Program-made: the position numbers and the translations under genes
Notes under the pieces: model-generated
The model's input: only the letters and a program-made list of their open reading frames with translations
Told to the model about the DNA's origin: nothing
Databases searched by the model: none
In this document: in pieces, positions 8,816 to 19,931 of the stretch
Layout: each line of letters opens with the position of its first letter
Position numbering within the stretch: the stretch's first letter is position 1
Assembly (NCBI RefSeq): GCF_014126825.1
Contig: NZ_CP059900.1
Span: forward strand, 744,001-808,000
Length of the DNA stretch: 64,000 bases
Source of the DNA: Tomitella gaofuii
GTDB taxonomy: Bacteria; Actinomycetota; Actinomycetes; Mycobacteriales; Mycobacteriaceae
Reading direction: 5' to 3'

Positions 8816-10012
8816 ATGGTGGTGAGTGCGGGGAGCGTGTTCGATCGACTGGTGGGGCAGCATCGGGCTGTGGAGACGCTGGCGTCCGCGGCCGATGCGG
8901 CGCGGAGCGCCGCATCGGGGATGACGCATTCGTGGCTGTTCACAGGTCCCCCCGGGTCGGGCAGGTCCATCGCCGCGCTCGCGTTCGCGGCCGCACTGCA
9001 GTGCACGTCGGAGGGGGTTCCCGGCTGCGGCGAATGCGCGGCGTGCCGCACCGCGCTGGCGGGCACGCACGGCGATGTGCGTCGCGTCGTGCCCGAAGGC
9101 CTGAGCATCCCCGTCAAGGAGATGCGTGCCATCGTGCAGGTGGCCAACCGGCGGCCCAGCGTGGGGCGCTGGCTCATCGTGGTGGTCGAGGACGCGGACC
9201 GGCTCACCGAGGGCGCATCGAACGCGCTGCTCAAGGTGGTGGAGGAGCCGCCGGAGCGCACCGTGTTCCTGTTGTGTGCGCCGTCCACCGACCCGGAGGA
9301 CGTGTCGGTGACGATCCGTTCCCGTTGCCGGCACGTGGGGCTGGTGCAGCCGCCCACGGCGGCGGTGGCGCAGGTGCTCCGCGAGCGCGACGGATTGGAC
9401 GAGGCGCAGGCACTGTGGGCGGCGTCGGTGAGCGGAGGGCACGTCGGCAGGGCACGCAGGCTGGCGCGCGACGAGGCGGCCCAGGACCGGCGGCTGCAGG
9501 CGCTGCGGCTGCCCACGGCGGTGCTGCGTCCCGCAGGCGGCTACCTGTTGGGCAAGCAGCTGGTGGACGCGGCCGAGGCCGAGGCCAAGGATGCCAACGC
9601 GGAGCGCGAAGCGCGTGAGCTGGACGAGCTGCGCACGGCGTTGGGTGCCGGGGGGACGGGCAAGGGCACCGCGGGGACCATGCGCGGCACCGCCGGGCTG
9701 ATCAAGGACCTGGAGAAGCAGCAGAAGACCCGGCGCACCCGGTCGCAACGCGATGCCCTCGACCGCGCGCTGATGGACGTGGTGGGCCTGTACCGGGACG
9801 CGCTGGCGGTGAGCATGGGTTCGTCCGTGCCGGCGCTGCACCCCGACCTCGCCGACGACGCCCGCGCCGTCGCACGCGAGGCTCCGCAGGCGGGGCTGCT
9901 GCAGGCGGTCGAGTCGGTGCTCGAATGCCGCGAGGCACTGTCGTCGAACGTCAAGCCGCAGGTGGCGATGGACGCGATGATCGCGGGTCTCGAGGCGGCC
10001 ACCAGGCGCTGA
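8816..10012 (+). CDS. holB: DNA polymerase III subunit delta'
   Basis: Clamp-loader subunit that helps load the beta sliding clamp. The 398-residue protein has an AAA+ module beginning VFDRLVGQHRAVETL. Its P-loop reads GPPGSGRS, with Arg in place of the Walker lysine, typical of the non-hydrolysing delta' subunit. A zinc-binding four-cysteine module follows (QCTSEGVPGCGECAAC). An ALLKVVEEPPERTVFLL segment and an S-R-C motif (IRSRCRHV) are characteristic of the family. Its place beside the Rv3645-like cyclase and tRNA-Thr matches Rv3644c. The ATG at 8816 was chosen over upstream starts because it sits just behind a -10 box and starts the conserved region. Confidence 0.93.
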   Translation: MVVSAGSVFDRLVGQHRAVETLASAADAARSAASGMTHSWLFTGPPGSGRSIAALAFAAALQCTSEGVPGCGECAACRTALAGTHGDVRRVVPEGLSIPVKEMRAIVQVANRRPSVGRWLIVVVEDADRLTEGASNALLKVVEEPPERTVFLLCAPSTDPEDVSVTIRSRCRHVGLVQPPTAAVAQVLRERDGLDEAQALWAASVSGGHVGRARRLARDEAAQDRRLQALRLPTAVLRPAGGYLLGKQLVDAAEAEAKDANAEREARELDELRTALGAGGTGKGTAGTMRGTAGLIKDLEKQQKTRRTRSQRDALDRALMDVVGLYRDALAVSMGSSVPALHPDLADDARAVAREAPQAGLLQAVESVLECREALSSNVKPQVAMDAMIAGLEAATRR

Positions 10013-10035
10013 CCGCGACGGCGGTACCCCGATTT

Positions 10036-10063
10036 TTGTTCCGGGCCGACGTGCCGCTAGACT
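10036..10063 (+). promoter_or_regulatory. tRNA-Thr promoter
   Basis: TTGTTC (10036-10041) and TAGACT (10058-10063) with a 16-bp spacer form a good -35/-10 pair about 50 nt before the mature tRNA. A GC-rich 5' leader with a CCCGGGC...GCCCGGG-like hairpin follows. Confidence 0.5.
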
Positions 10064-10115
10064 TCACTTCGCCCGGGCAGCCCCCGGGCGGCTCTTCCGG
10101 GCGTGCTCGGAAAAC

Positions 10116-10191
10116 GCCACCTTAGCTCAGTCGGTAGAGCGATTCACTCGTAATGAATAGGTCACCGGTTCGATTCCGGTAGGTGGCTCCA
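10116..10191 (+). tRNA. tRNA-Thr (anticodon CGT)
   Basis: A complete 76-nt cloverleaf. The acceptor stem is GCCACCT/AGGTGGC, the D-arm contains AGTCGGTAGA, the anticodon stem is ATTCA/TGAAT with loop CTCGTAA (anticodon CGT, reading ACG), and the T-arm is ACCGG-TTCGATT-CCGGT. The 3' CCA is encoded. In M. tuberculosis a tRNA-Thr gene also flanks holB. Confidence 0.97.
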
Positions 10192-10197
10192 GTGCGC

Positions 10198-10234
10198 GGA
10201 CCCCATCCCTGAAGGGATGGGGTCCGGTCTTTTC
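10198..10234 (+). terminator. Intrinsic terminator after tRNA-Thr
   Basis: A perfect 12-bp stem (GGACCCCATCCC/GGGATGGGGTCC) with a TGAA loop is followed by GGTCTTTT. This is the most classical rho-independent terminator in the window. Confidence 0.85.
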
Positions 10235-10320
10235 GGTGCGGGCTGCGGGGCGCGTGCACCGGCACTGCGCTGGGAAAACGGGTATACCCCAAGTGGTATG
10301 ACGCGCGCCTGGCCGGCGAC

Positions 10321-10350
10321 TTGGCACCCTGTGTGCGGTGCTGTTAGCCT
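10321..10350 (+). promoter_or_regulatory. Promoter of the 6C-type small RNA
   Basis: TTGGCA (10321-10326) and TAGCCT (10345-10350) are close to the housekeeping consensus, with an 18-bp spacer. They place the start near 10357, just before the first C-loop hairpin. Confidence 0.6.
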
Positions 10351-10356
10351 GTGTAT

Positions 10357-10489
10357 TAGCGGCGGTTCGCGCCTACCCCCCCTGGCGCACCCCGCTCTCG
10401 ATTCCTTCCGCCACCTCCCCCCCGGCGGAAGGAATCCCGGCCCGTCCCGCCTCCACCCCCCGGATGGCGGGACGGGCCCCTTACTTTCC
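10357..10489 (+). ncRNA. 6C-type small RNA with three C-rich hairpin loops
   Basis: The region folds into consecutive hairpins whose loops carry runs of cytosine. Hairpin 1 is GCGCC/GGCGC (10369-10388) with seven Cs. Hairpin 2 has a 13-bp perfect stem (10400-10412 with 10424-10436) and seven Cs. Hairpin 3 has a 13-bp perfect stem (10439-10451 with 10466-10478) and six Cs, followed by a weakly T-rich CCTTACTTT. This is the signature of the actinobacterial 6C RNA (B11 in M. tuberculosis), which pairs with G-rich mRNA through its C loops. The described structure has two C-loop hairpins; the extra small 5' hairpin here is unusual. The 5' end is inferred from the promoter, and the third hairpin may double as terminator for the converging gene. 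Confidence 0.8.
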
Positions 10490-10516
10490 CGGTCCTCTAC
10501 GCGCGCGGCGATCCCG

Positions 10517-12070
10517 TCACTTGCCCAGCGACCCCAGCGAGCCGAACAGCGCACTCAGGTCGAAGGATCCGCTGGCCGCGCCATTGCCGCCGTCGCCCGG
10601 GGTGCCGCCGCCCGTGGCCATTGCCACCTGAACCGACGTGGAATTGCTGGATGACCGCACAGAGCCGGTGCCGGAGTTGTACTCGGCCGTGATCGTGCGC
10701 TGCCCCGCGGTGGCAGGTGTCCACTGCAGGGTGGCGACCCCGTCGGTCACCGCGGTGGTGCCAATGACGGTTGCGCCGTCCTTGAAGGTGACGGTGCCGG
10801 TTGTCGCGTCGGCTCCCGCGACCGTCACGACCACGCGCAGGGCGCTCGTTGCGCCGACTTCGGCTCCGTCCACGTTGTCGATCGTGGTCGTGGATTCCTG
10901 CGCCTCGACCGGTGCCGGCCCGATCGTGATGGTGGACGCGTCACTGGTCGATCCGCTGACGCCGTCGCGTCCGGAGAAGACGGCGGTGATGTTCGCCGTG
11001 CCGGTCGTGGCGGGCGTCCAGGAGTACTCGGCGCGGCCGTCCGCTCCGACGGGGACGTCGGCGATGGTTTCGCTGCCGTTCTTGAAAGTCACCTCGCCTC
11101 CGGCAGCGGCGGGGGACACCGCGGCGCTGAGCTGGACGGCGGTGCCGACCTGGCCTGACGCGGGCACTGACAGCGAGGTGATGGAGCCGATGTTCTGTGC
11201 GGCCACTTGCACCGTTTGAGCGGCGGAGGTGGATTTCGCCACGTTGCTGTTACCGAGGTACTTGGCAGTGATGGACTGAGTGCCCTTGGTGGTCGGAATC
11301 CAGTCGAACTCAGCTTTGCCTTCGGAGTCGAGGGTGCTGGATCCGATCTTGGTCGAGCCCGAGTAGAAGTCGACGGCATCTCCGGCCGATCCGGCGGTGA
11401 CGGTCGCCGCGAGAATTGTCGGCTCGCCGACCTGTGCCGATCCGACAGGCGCGAGAGTCGTGGACGATGCCGCCTTCTCGACGGTGATGGTCGGCCCGAG
11501 ATCGGTGTCCACCGTGTTGGCGATGAGTCCTCCGGTGTGGTGGAAAGACACCCCACCGGTGGCGACCTGCCCCGGGGCGCAGCGGACGATGTACTCCGCC
11601 GTCCACTCGACAACCTTGTCCGGCGTCATCGACCAGCCGCCGCTGTCCAGTTTCGTCACTCTGGGGTCGACGACGGCGGGATTGGTGACCGAGGTCATCC
11701 CCTTACCTGGAACGCTCAGAGTCACCGAATCGGGTACGTACTCAAGGCACGTCGGGTGGTGATCTTCATATGCATAAGCGGAGCCCGACGTTTGGACGTA
11801 TACCGAGATGGGGGCGATTCCGGCGACCACTCGCCCCTGCAGGCGGTTCGTGATCGTGATCGACTCGCCGTAGCTGGGGGTGCTGTCGCTGACAGTCCTG
11901 GTATAGACCAGATCCTGTTTATTGAACGGCCCGTCCTGGGATCGGGCGGAATCGGTCGCGCTGACCGACTCCGCCCCCGCGGCGCCCACCCCGATAGTCG
12001 TTGCGAACGAGGCCGCCAACGCCCCCGCTCCCACGCCGGCCACGAGCCGGCGCGTGAAAGTACTGCTCAT
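10517..12070 (-). CDS. Secreted Ig-like repeat protein
   Basis: A 517-residue exported protein. The signal peptide covers about residues 1-33 (basic start, hydrophobic Ala/Gly core, AGAE cleavage region). An N-terminal domain (about 34-195) has no motif I recognise. Three Ig-like beta-sandwich repeats of about 90-95 residues follow, each with a G-x-V-x-F-x-x-G and W-T/I-P-x-T-x-G-x-x-x-I-T-A pattern. The C-terminus is Gly-rich and ends in a short hydrophobic SLFGSLGSLG segment. Such repeats usually serve adhesion or cell-surface binding. A GGAGGA Shine-Dalgarno lies about 5 nt before the ATG at 12070. It stands alone, convergent with the small RNA gene. Confidence 0.85.
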   Translation of the reverse strand: MSSTFTRRLVAGVGAGALAASFATTIGVGAAGAESVSATDSARSQDGPFNKQDLVYTRTVSDSTPSYGESITITNRLQGRVVAGIAPISVYVQTSGSAYAYEDHHPTCLEYVPDSVTLSVPGKGMTSVTNPAVVDPRVTKLDSGGWSMTPDKVVEWTAEYIVRCAPGQVATGGVSFHHTGGLIANTVDTDLGPTITVEKAASSTTLAPVGSAQVGEPTILAATVTAGSAGDAVDFYSGSTKIGSSTLDSEGKAEFDWIPTTKGTQSITAKYLGNSNVAKSTSAAQTVQVAAQNIGSITSLSVPASGQVGTAVQLSAAVSPAAAGGEVTFKNGSETIADVPVGADGRAEYSWTPATTGTANITAVFSGRDGVSGSTSDASTITIGPAPVEAQESTTTIDNVDGAEVGATSALRVVVTVAGADATTGTVTFKDGATVIGTTAVTDGVATLQWTPATAGQRTITAEYNSGTGSVRSSSNSTSVQVAMATGGGTPGDGGNGAASGSFDLSALFGSLGSLGK

Positions 12071-14315
<2,245 letters not shown>

Positions 14316-14326
14316 CGGTGCCGGGC

Positions 14327-14929
14327 ATGACATTCGATGCGCTCGCCGTTCCCGGCGCCTGGGTGTTCACCCCGCGTCAGCACCACGACGAGCGCGGGGT
14401 GTTCCTGGAGGCGTTCACCGCGGACGCGCTGCACGAGGCAACGGGCCGCACGCTGGCGCTCGAGCAGACGAACTGTTCGGTCTCGCGCGCCGGGGTGCTG
14501 CGCGGCATCCACTTCTCCGATGTCCCGCCGGGCCAGGCCAAGTACATCTCCTGCGTGCGCGGCGCGATCATGGACGTGGTGGTGGACGTGCGGGCGGGAT
14601 CGCCGACCTTCGGCGTCGTCGACGCGGTGCGCCTCGACGACGCGGAACGGCGGGCGGTCTTCGTCTCCGAAGGGCTGGGGCACGGGTTCGTCGCACTCAC
14701 CGACGATGCGACGGTGATGTACCAGTGCTCCACCGGTTACGCGCCGGGCCGCGAGCACGGCGTGCACCCGCTGAGCGTGGACGTCGACTGGGGGGCGGAC
14801 CGCGACGCCCTCGTGCTCTCGGCGAAGGACTCCGCCGCGCCGACGCTGAGCGAAGCCGCCGAGCAGGGGATTCTGCCGCGCTACGATGCCGTGATGGAGT
14901 GGATCGCGCTGCAGGAGGCCCGGGTGTGA
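14327..14929 (+). CDS. rmlC: dTDP-4-dehydrorhamnose 3,5-epimerase
   Basis: Third step of dTDP-L-rhamnose synthesis. The 200-residue cupin protein carries the VLRGIHF motif with the catalytic base His62, the [10 protein letters not shown] segment and a conserved tyrosine in M-Y-Q-C-S-T-G-Y. The ATG at 14327 lines up with the mycobacterial start (VPGAW at residues 8-12); a GTG at 14318 is also possible and has a G-rich stretch upstream. The stop overlaps the rmlA start by 4 bp, so translation is likely coupled. Confidence 0.93.
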   Translation: MTFDALAVPGAWVFTPRQHHDERGVFLEAFTADALHEATGRTLALEQTNCSVSRAGVLRGIHFSDVPPGQAKYISCVRGAIMDVVVDVRAGSPTFGVVDAVRLDDAERRAVFVSEGLGHGFVALTDDATVMYQCSTGYAPGREHGVHPLSVDVDWGADRDALVLSAKDSAAPTLSEAAEQGILPRYDAVMEWIALQEARV

Positions 14930-15795
14930 AGGGGATCATCCTCGCGGGCGGCTCCGGAACACGCCTGCATCCCATCACCCGCGGTGTCAGCAAACAACTG
15001 GTGCCGGTGTACGACAAGCCGATGGTCTACTACCCGCTCAGCACCCTCATGCTCGCGGGAATCCGCGACATCCTCGTCATCACCACTCCGGAGGACCGCG
15101 GGCTGTTCGAGCGGCTCCTCGGCGACGGGGAGCAGTTCGGCGTCTCGCTCACCTACCGTGTGCAGGACCGCCCCGAGGGGTTAGCCCAGGCGTTCGTGCT
15201 GGGCGCGGAGCACATCGGATCGGATACGGTGGCGCTCATCCTGGGCGACAACATCTTTTACGGCCCGGGTCTGGGCACGCAGCTGCGGCGGTTCAACCGC
15301 ATCGACGGCGGCGCGGTGTTCGCCTACCGGGTGGCCGACCCGTCCGCCTACGGCGTCGTCGAATTCTCCGACGACGGCCGCGCGTTGTCGCTCGAGGAGA
15401 AGCCGACGGCGCCGCGGTCGCACTACGCGGTGCCGGGGCTGTACTTCTTCGACAACGACGTGGTGGAGATCGCCCGAGGCCTGTCGCCCTCGGCTCGGGG
15501 GGAGTACGAGATCACCGACATCAACCGTGCCTACCTGGAGGCGGGCCGGCTGCACGTGGAGGTGCTACCGCGTGGCACCGCCTGGCTGGACACCGGCACG
15601 TTCGACTCGCTGCTGGAGGCCGGCAACTTCGTGCGCACCATCGAGCAGCGCCAGGGCCTCAAGATCGGGGCCCCCGAGGAGGTCGCATGGCGCCAGGGGT
15701 ACATCGGCGATGCGCAACTCGACGGGCTCGCTCGCGCCCAGGTGAAGTCAGGGTATGGGAAGTACCTTCTCGAGATGCTCGCCCGAGGGAAATAG
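14926..15795 (+). CDS. rmlA: Glucose-1-phosphate thymidylyltransferase
   Basis: First step of dTDP-L-rhamnose synthesis: joins glucose-1-phosphate and dTTP. The 289-residue protein begins [16 protein letters not shown], the nucleotide-binding loop of sugar nucleotidyltransferases. It has ILGDNIFYG with the metal-binding aspartate, the VVEF segment, and EKP. The GTG start overlaps the rmlC stop (GTGA). rmlD is not present in this window. No strong terminator follows; the next gene has its own promoter. Confidence 0.95.
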   Translation: MKGIILAGGSGTRLHPITRGVSKQLVPVYDKPMVYYPLSTLMLAGIRDILVITTPEDRGLFERLLGDGEQFGVSLTYRVQDRPEGLAQAFVLGAEHIGSDTVALILGDNIFYGPGLGTQLRRFNRIDGGAVFAYRVADPSAYGVVEFSDDGRALSLEEKPTAPRSHYAVPGLYFFDNDVVEIARGLSPSARGEYEITDINRAYLEAGRLHVEVLPRGTAWLDTGTFDSLLEAGNFVRTIEQRQGLKIGAPEEVAWRQGYIGDAQLDGLARAQVKSGYGKYLLEMLARGK

Positions 15796-15857
15796 GCGGG
15801 AAGCCGCGGTCGCGTCCGGCCGCTGAACGGTCCCCATCGTATTTGCGTCGCGCATTC

Positions 15858-15876
15858 TGTGTGTAGCCTTACCTCA
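15858..15876 (+). promoter_or_regulatory. Leaderless promoter overlapped by an IdeR/DtxR-like iron box
   Basis: TAGCCT (15864-15869) lies 6 nt before the ATG at 15876, so the mRNA is probably leaderless. Read on the other strand, 15858-15876 matches the IdeR/DtxR consensus TTAGGTTAGGCTAACCTAA at 13 of 19 positions, including the central AGGCTA. A repressor bound here would cover both the -10 box and the start codon, which fits iron control of the transporter genes. Confidence 0.55.
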
Positions 15877-17018
15877 TGTTCCGTGTTCGTGGTGTGACCC
15901 GCGTCTTCCCGTCGCGGCCGGCGCCGGTGCACGCACTCCGCGGGGTCGATCTGGATGTGCGCAGGGGCGAGCTCACGGCGGTACTCGGCGCGTCGGGTTG
16001 CGGCAAGACCACCCTGCTGCGTGCGCTCGCGGGTTTCGACCGTCCCGACGCGGGCACCATCCACTTGGGCGACACGCTCGTCGCCGGCCCGGGCGCCTTC
16101 GTGCGACCCGAACACCGGAACGTGGGGATCGTGGCGCAGGAGGGGGCGCTGTTCCCGCACCTCAGCGTCGCCCAGAACGTCGTCTACGGCCTGCCCGACG
16201 GTCTTCTGTCGGCTTTCAACTTTGTCGCACGCCGCCGCCGGCGGGCGCGCGTCGACGAGATGCTCGAGCTCGTCGGTCTTCCCGGCTACGGCGATCGCCG
16301 GCCGGACGAGCTCTCCGGTGGCCAGCAGCAGCGCGTCGCATTGGCGCGCGCGCTGGCCCCCGCTCCCTCGGTGATCCTGCTGGACGAGCCGTTCTCCGCG
16401 CTCGATGCGGCGCTGCGCGTGGAGCTGCGCGAGGAGGTCCGTGACCTGCTGCGCGACGTGCAGGCCACCGCCGTGCTCGTCACGCACGACCAGTCCGAGG
16501 CGCTCTCCCTCGCCGACCACGTGGCATTGATGCGCGACGGACGAGTGGTGCAGGCCGGAAGCCCCGCGGACGTGTATGCGCGGCCGGTCGACCCCGCCGC
16601 GGCGGCTTTTCTCGGCGAGTCGGTCGAGATCCCGTGCCGCGTGCACGGGGGGGACGGCGACCTGGTGGAGGTCGATTGCCCGCTGGGCCGCCTGCGGGTG
16701 AAGCCCTCGGCGCTGTTCGACGGGCAGGGCGCCGGCGCCTCCGCCGATCGGACGATGGTGTTGCGCCCCGAGCAGCTGGCGATAGCGGACGACGGCACGC
16801 CCGCCACGGTGTGCGCGACGAGCTTCTTCGGGCATGACGGCCTGGTACGGCTGCGCGTGGACGACGGGACCCCGCTGCTGGTGCGACTCGACGGCAGGGA
16901 CATACCTCCGGTGGGATCCGCCGTCCACGTGCGCGCGATCACCGGCGCGGCAGAGTCCGGTGGCCGCGTGCGCGCCGCGCCACCGCTGTTCGCGGAGCGG
17001 ACCCGCTCGTCGGCGTGA
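15876..17018 (+). CDS. fbpC: Fe(3+) ABC transporter ATP-binding protein
   Basis: The ATPase that would energise import of ferric iron through the permease encoded two genes downstream. The 380-residue protein has Walker A GASGCGKTT, a Q-loop, the signature LSGGQQQR, Walker B ILLDEPFSALD and the switch His in VTHDQSEA. A C-terminal TOBE-like regulatory domain (about residues 250-370) follows, as in FbpC/PotA proteins. The LRGVDLDVRRGELTAVLG start and a PEHRNVGIVAQEGALFPHLSV segment fit the iron subgroup. It is first in fbpC-fbpA-fbpB and begins at a predicted leaderless, iron-box promoter. Confidence 0.88.
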   Translation: MFRVRGVTRVFPSRPAPVHALRGVDLDVRRGELTAVLGASGCGKTTLLRALAGFDRPDAGTIHLGDTLVAGPGAFVRPEHRNVGIVAQEGALFPHLSVAQNVVYGLPDGLLSAFNFVARRRRRARVDEMLELVGLPGYGDRRPDELSGGQQQRVALARALAPAPSVILLDEPFSALDAALRVELREEVRDLLRDVQATAVLVTHDQSEALSLADHVALMRDGRVVQAGSPADVYARPVDPAAAAFLGESVEIPCRVHGGDGDLVEVDCPLGRLRVKPSALFDGQGAGASADRTMVLRPEQLAIADDGTPATVCATSFFGHDGLVRLRVDDGTPLLVRLDGRDIPPVGSAVHVRAITGAAESGGRVRAAPPLFAERTRSSA

Positions 17019-17127
17019 ACCCGCCGCACTCGCCGCGGGGGCTGAGGAACCCGCACCTCTGATCGGCCGTGTGTGACGGCCCGGAGGGAAAGCCTTGATC
17101 CACAACCGAAGAAAGAGGCACAAAGGC

Positions 17128-18204
17128 ATGTCCATCTCCATCAAGCACCGCCGGTCGGTGCGTCTGCTGGCCGCCGCCGCTGCGGCGACCGCCGTTCTGG
17201 GCCTGGCCTCCTGCTCGAGCGGTGGCGACGGTGCCGTCGGGGGCGACTCCGCGAACGACGCGGATGCGCCCAATGCCACTCTCACCCTGTATTCCGGTCA
17301 ACACGAGGAGCTTGCGAAGGCCCTGGCCGCCGGCTTCGAGAAGGACACCGGCATCAAGATCGACGTGCGGGCGGGCAAGGACGCGGAGATGGTCAACCAG
17401 ATCATCGAGGAGGGTGACAAGTCGAAGGCCGACCTCATCATCACCGAGGAGCCGGGTCCCATCGCCGAGTTGGACAGCAAGGGCCTGCTCGAACCGGTGA
17501 CCAAGGAGGCGTTGGCGGAGCCGGACCAGCGGTTCGTCCCTTCGACCGGCGACTGGCTGCCCTGGGCGGCGCGGTCGCGCGTGTACTTCTACGACCCGGC
17601 GCTGATCTCCGAGGACCAGCTGCCGGACAGCATCCTCGACCTTGAGAACCCCGAGTGGAAGGGCAGGTTCGCCTATGCGCCGTCGGGTGCGTTCGTCTCG
17701 ACGACCACGTACCTGATCAACACGATCGGCAAGGACCGCACCCTCGAGTGGCTCAAGGCCATCAAGGAGAACGGGGTCAACGAGCGGTCCAACGGGAAGG
17801 TGCGCGACAGCGTCGAAGCGGGGCAGCACGAGTTCGGGCTGTCCAACCACTACTACTGGTACATCCTGGCCAAGCAGAAGGGCGGCGAGCAGAACCTCAC
17901 CTCGCGCGTGCACTTCCTCAACAACGATGACGCGGGTGCGTTGATGCTCGCGTCGGGGGCCGGGGTGCTCAAGTCGAGTGCGCACAAGGAGGAGGGGCAG
18001 CGCTTCCTCACGTGGCTGGCGTCCGCGGACGGCGGACAGAAGATCGTGGCCGAGGACAGTCCGCAGTTCCCGCTCGCCGCGGGCGTCACCAGCAGCTACG
18101 GGCTGCCGTCGATCGATTCGCTGACGTTCCCGGAGTTCGATCAGGGGTCGCTCGAGGACGTCGGCGCGGCCAAGGATCTGCTCAAGCAGGCCGGCATCGT
18201 CTGA
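17128..18204 (+). CDS. fbpA: Iron ABC transporter substrate-binding lipoprotein
   Basis: Captures ferric iron outside the membrane and passes it to the permease. The 358-residue precursor has a basic start, a hydrophobic Ala/Leu core and the lipobox LASC with Cys29 as the lipidation site. The mature part begins with the TLTLYSGQHEE strand typical of FbpA/FutA-type proteins, and a Tyr-rich NHYYWY segment may hold the iron-ligating tyrosines. ATG 17128 has AAAGAGG about 8 nt upstream. An in-frame TTG at 17095, with GGAGGG 6 nt before it, is a serious alternative that would lengthen the basic region by 11 residues. Confidence 0.88.
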   Translation: MSISIKHRRSVRLLAAAAAATAVLGLASCSSGGDGAVGGDSANDADAPNATLTLYSGQHEELAKALAAGFEKDTGIKIDVRAGKDAEMVNQIIEEGDKSKADLIITEEPGPIAELDSKGLLEPVTKEALAEPDQRFVPSTGDWLPWAARSRVYFYDPALISEDQLPDSILDLENPEWKGRFAYAPSGAFVSTTTYLINTIGKDRTLEWLKAIKENGVNERSNGKVRDSVEAGQHEFGLSNHYYWYILAKQKGGEQNLTSRVHFLNNDDAGALMLASGAGVLKSSAHKEEGQRFLTWLASADGGQKIVAEDSPQFPLAAGVTSSYGLPSIDSLTFPEFDQGSLEDVGAAKDLLKQAGIV

Positions 18205-18235
18205 CCCGCATCGGTGGCAAGAATCGTGATTCCCT

Positions 18236-19885
18236 GTGAGTGAAGACCTGCTGGCCGCCCCGGCCCCGGGCGGACCACCGCAGCCGGGGGCGGCCGTACC
18301 CGGTCGGCGGCCGAGGCGCACCCGCGGGATCCGGCCGCGCACCACCCGTCCGCCCCGGACATTGGTGATCCCCGGTCTGCTGATCGCGGCGGCCGCCCTG
18401 GCTCCTGCGGCGTACTTGCTGCTGCGTGCCGGTTTCAGCTTCTCGCTGCTGTGGGACGAGTTGGACTCGCCCAGCACGCTTCCGCTGCTGTGGAACACCG
18501 TCAAGCTGCTCGTGCTCGTGTGCCTGTGCACCGCAGTGCTCGGTGTGGGGCTGGCGGTGCTCATCGCGCGGACCTCGTTGCCGATGCCACGGGCGTGGAC
18601 CGTGGTGCTCACACTGCCGTTGGGGGTGCCCACCTTTGTCGGCTCCTACGCATGGGTGGCCTTCAGCTACGAGTACTTTCCGCAGTCGCGGCTGATCTTC
18701 GGACTCGGCGGGGCGGTCGCCGTGCTGTCGCTGACCTTGTTCCCGTACGTGTTCCTGCCGGTGCTCACGGCGCTGCGCCGACTCGACCCGGCCCAGGAGG
18801 AGGCGGCGCGCGCGCTGGGCCACGGACCCGTACCGGTGTTTTTGCGCGTGACTTTGCCGCAGCTGCGCCCCGCGGTCGCGACGGGACTGCTCATCGTCGG
18901 GCTGCACATGCTCGCCGAGTTCGGCGCGGTGCAGATGCTCGGCTACTCCACGCTCACCACCGCGATCGTCCAAAGGGCGACGGTGCTGGGCATGCCCGAG
19001 TCCGCGCGCGCCCTCGCCGTCGTCCTCGCCGGCGGCGCCATCGTGCTGCTGTTCCTCGACCGTCTGTTGCGCGGCCGGGCACGGCCGGTGCACACCGGCC
19101 AGGGCACACCGCGGCCGCCGAGGCGCTGGCGGCTCGGGTGGTCCACCCCGCTGTGGCTGCTGCTGTGCCTCGCGGTCGCGGCCGCCGCGTTGGCGATCCC
19201 GCTGTGGGTCACGGTGTCCGGGTTGCTGCGGCATCTGGGCGGGGACGCCGGGGCGGTGGACTGGCAGCTGCTGCGCGACGCCACCGCCAACACCGCGCAG
19301 TGGGCGGGTGCGGCGGCGGTCGTGGCGACGGTGTGTGCGCTGCCTGTCTCGCTGCTGGCCGTGCGCTATCCGGGCAGGATCTCCGGCGCCATCGAGCGCT
19401 CCACGTGGGTGGCGCACGCTCTGCCGGGCGTGATCATGGCGCTGTCGTTGGTCTACATCTCGGTGCGCTGGCTGTACCCGCTCTATCAGACCTCGACTCT
19501 GCTGGTGATCGGCTACGTGGTGATGTTCCTGCCGCTGGCGGTGGGCTCACAGCAGGTGGGCGTGGCCCAGGCGTCCACGCGGTTGGACGAGATGTCGCGC
19601 TCGCTGGGCAAGGGGCCGCTGGCCACCTTCGGGCGGGTGACTGTGCCGCTGTCGCTTCCGGCGATCGGCGTGGGGGCGCTGCTGGTGGCGCTGGACGCGG
19701 GCAAAGAGCTGACGACGACGCTGCTGCTGCAGCCGACCGGCGAGAAATCGCTGGCCACCGCGCTGTGGTCGACGACCAACGGCGAAGTCCTGGACTTCAC
19801 CGCCGCCGCGCCGTACGGCCTGGTGCTGCTGCTGATCGGGGCGGTCCCCGCAGTGCTGTTGGCGCGATCCACTCTGCGGGCGTAG
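18236..19885 (+). CDS. fbpB: Iron ABC transporter permease (two fused permease halves)
   Basis: A 549-residue membrane protein with about twelve predicted helices. It contains two copies of the inner-membrane permease domain, each with an EAA-like loop that docks the ATPase: EEAARALGHGPVPVFLRV near residue 185 and EMSRSLGKGPLATFGRV near residue 455. This two-in-one architecture is typical of FbpB-type Fe(3+) permeases. The first 45 residues are Pro/Arg-rich and cytoplasmic. The GTG at 18236 follows fbpA by 31 bp. Iron specificity is inferred from the operon. Confidence 0.88.
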   Translation: MSEDLLAAPAPGGPPQPGAAVPGRRPRRTRGIRPRTTRPPRTLVIPGLLIAAAALAPAAYLLLRAGFSFSLLWDELDSPSTLPLLWNTVKLLVLVCLCTAVLGVGLAVLIARTSLPMPRAWTVVLTLPLGVPTFVGSYAWVAFSYEYFPQSRLIFGLGGAVAVLSLTLFPYVFLPVLTALRRLDPAQEEAARALGHGPVPVFLRVTLPQLRPAVATGLLIVGLHMLAEFGAVQMLGYSTLTTAIVQRATVLGMPESARALAVVLAGGAIVLLFLDRLLRGRARPVHTGQGTPRPPRRWRLGWSTPLWLLLCLAVAAAALAIPLWVTVSGLLRHLGGDAGAVDWQLLRDATANTAQWAGAAAVVATVCALPVSLLAVRYPGRISGAIERSTWVAHALPGVIMALSLVYISVRWLYPLYQTSTLLVIGYVVMFLPLAVGSQQVGVAQASTRLDEMSRSLGKGPLATFGRVTVPLSLPAIGVGALLVALDAGKELTTTLLLQPTGEKSLATALWSTTNGEVLDFTAAAPYGLVLLLIGAVPAVLLARSTLRA

Positions 19886-19931
19886 CCGGGTCGACGCACT
19901 GGGGCCCCGTCAGCAGGACCTCTGCGTGGAG

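Noticed and set aside
10338-10631. 97-codon plus-strand frame over the small RNA
   Set aside because: The DNA here is explained by C-loop hairpins; the translation is Pro-rich and runs into the antisense of the Ig-like gene.
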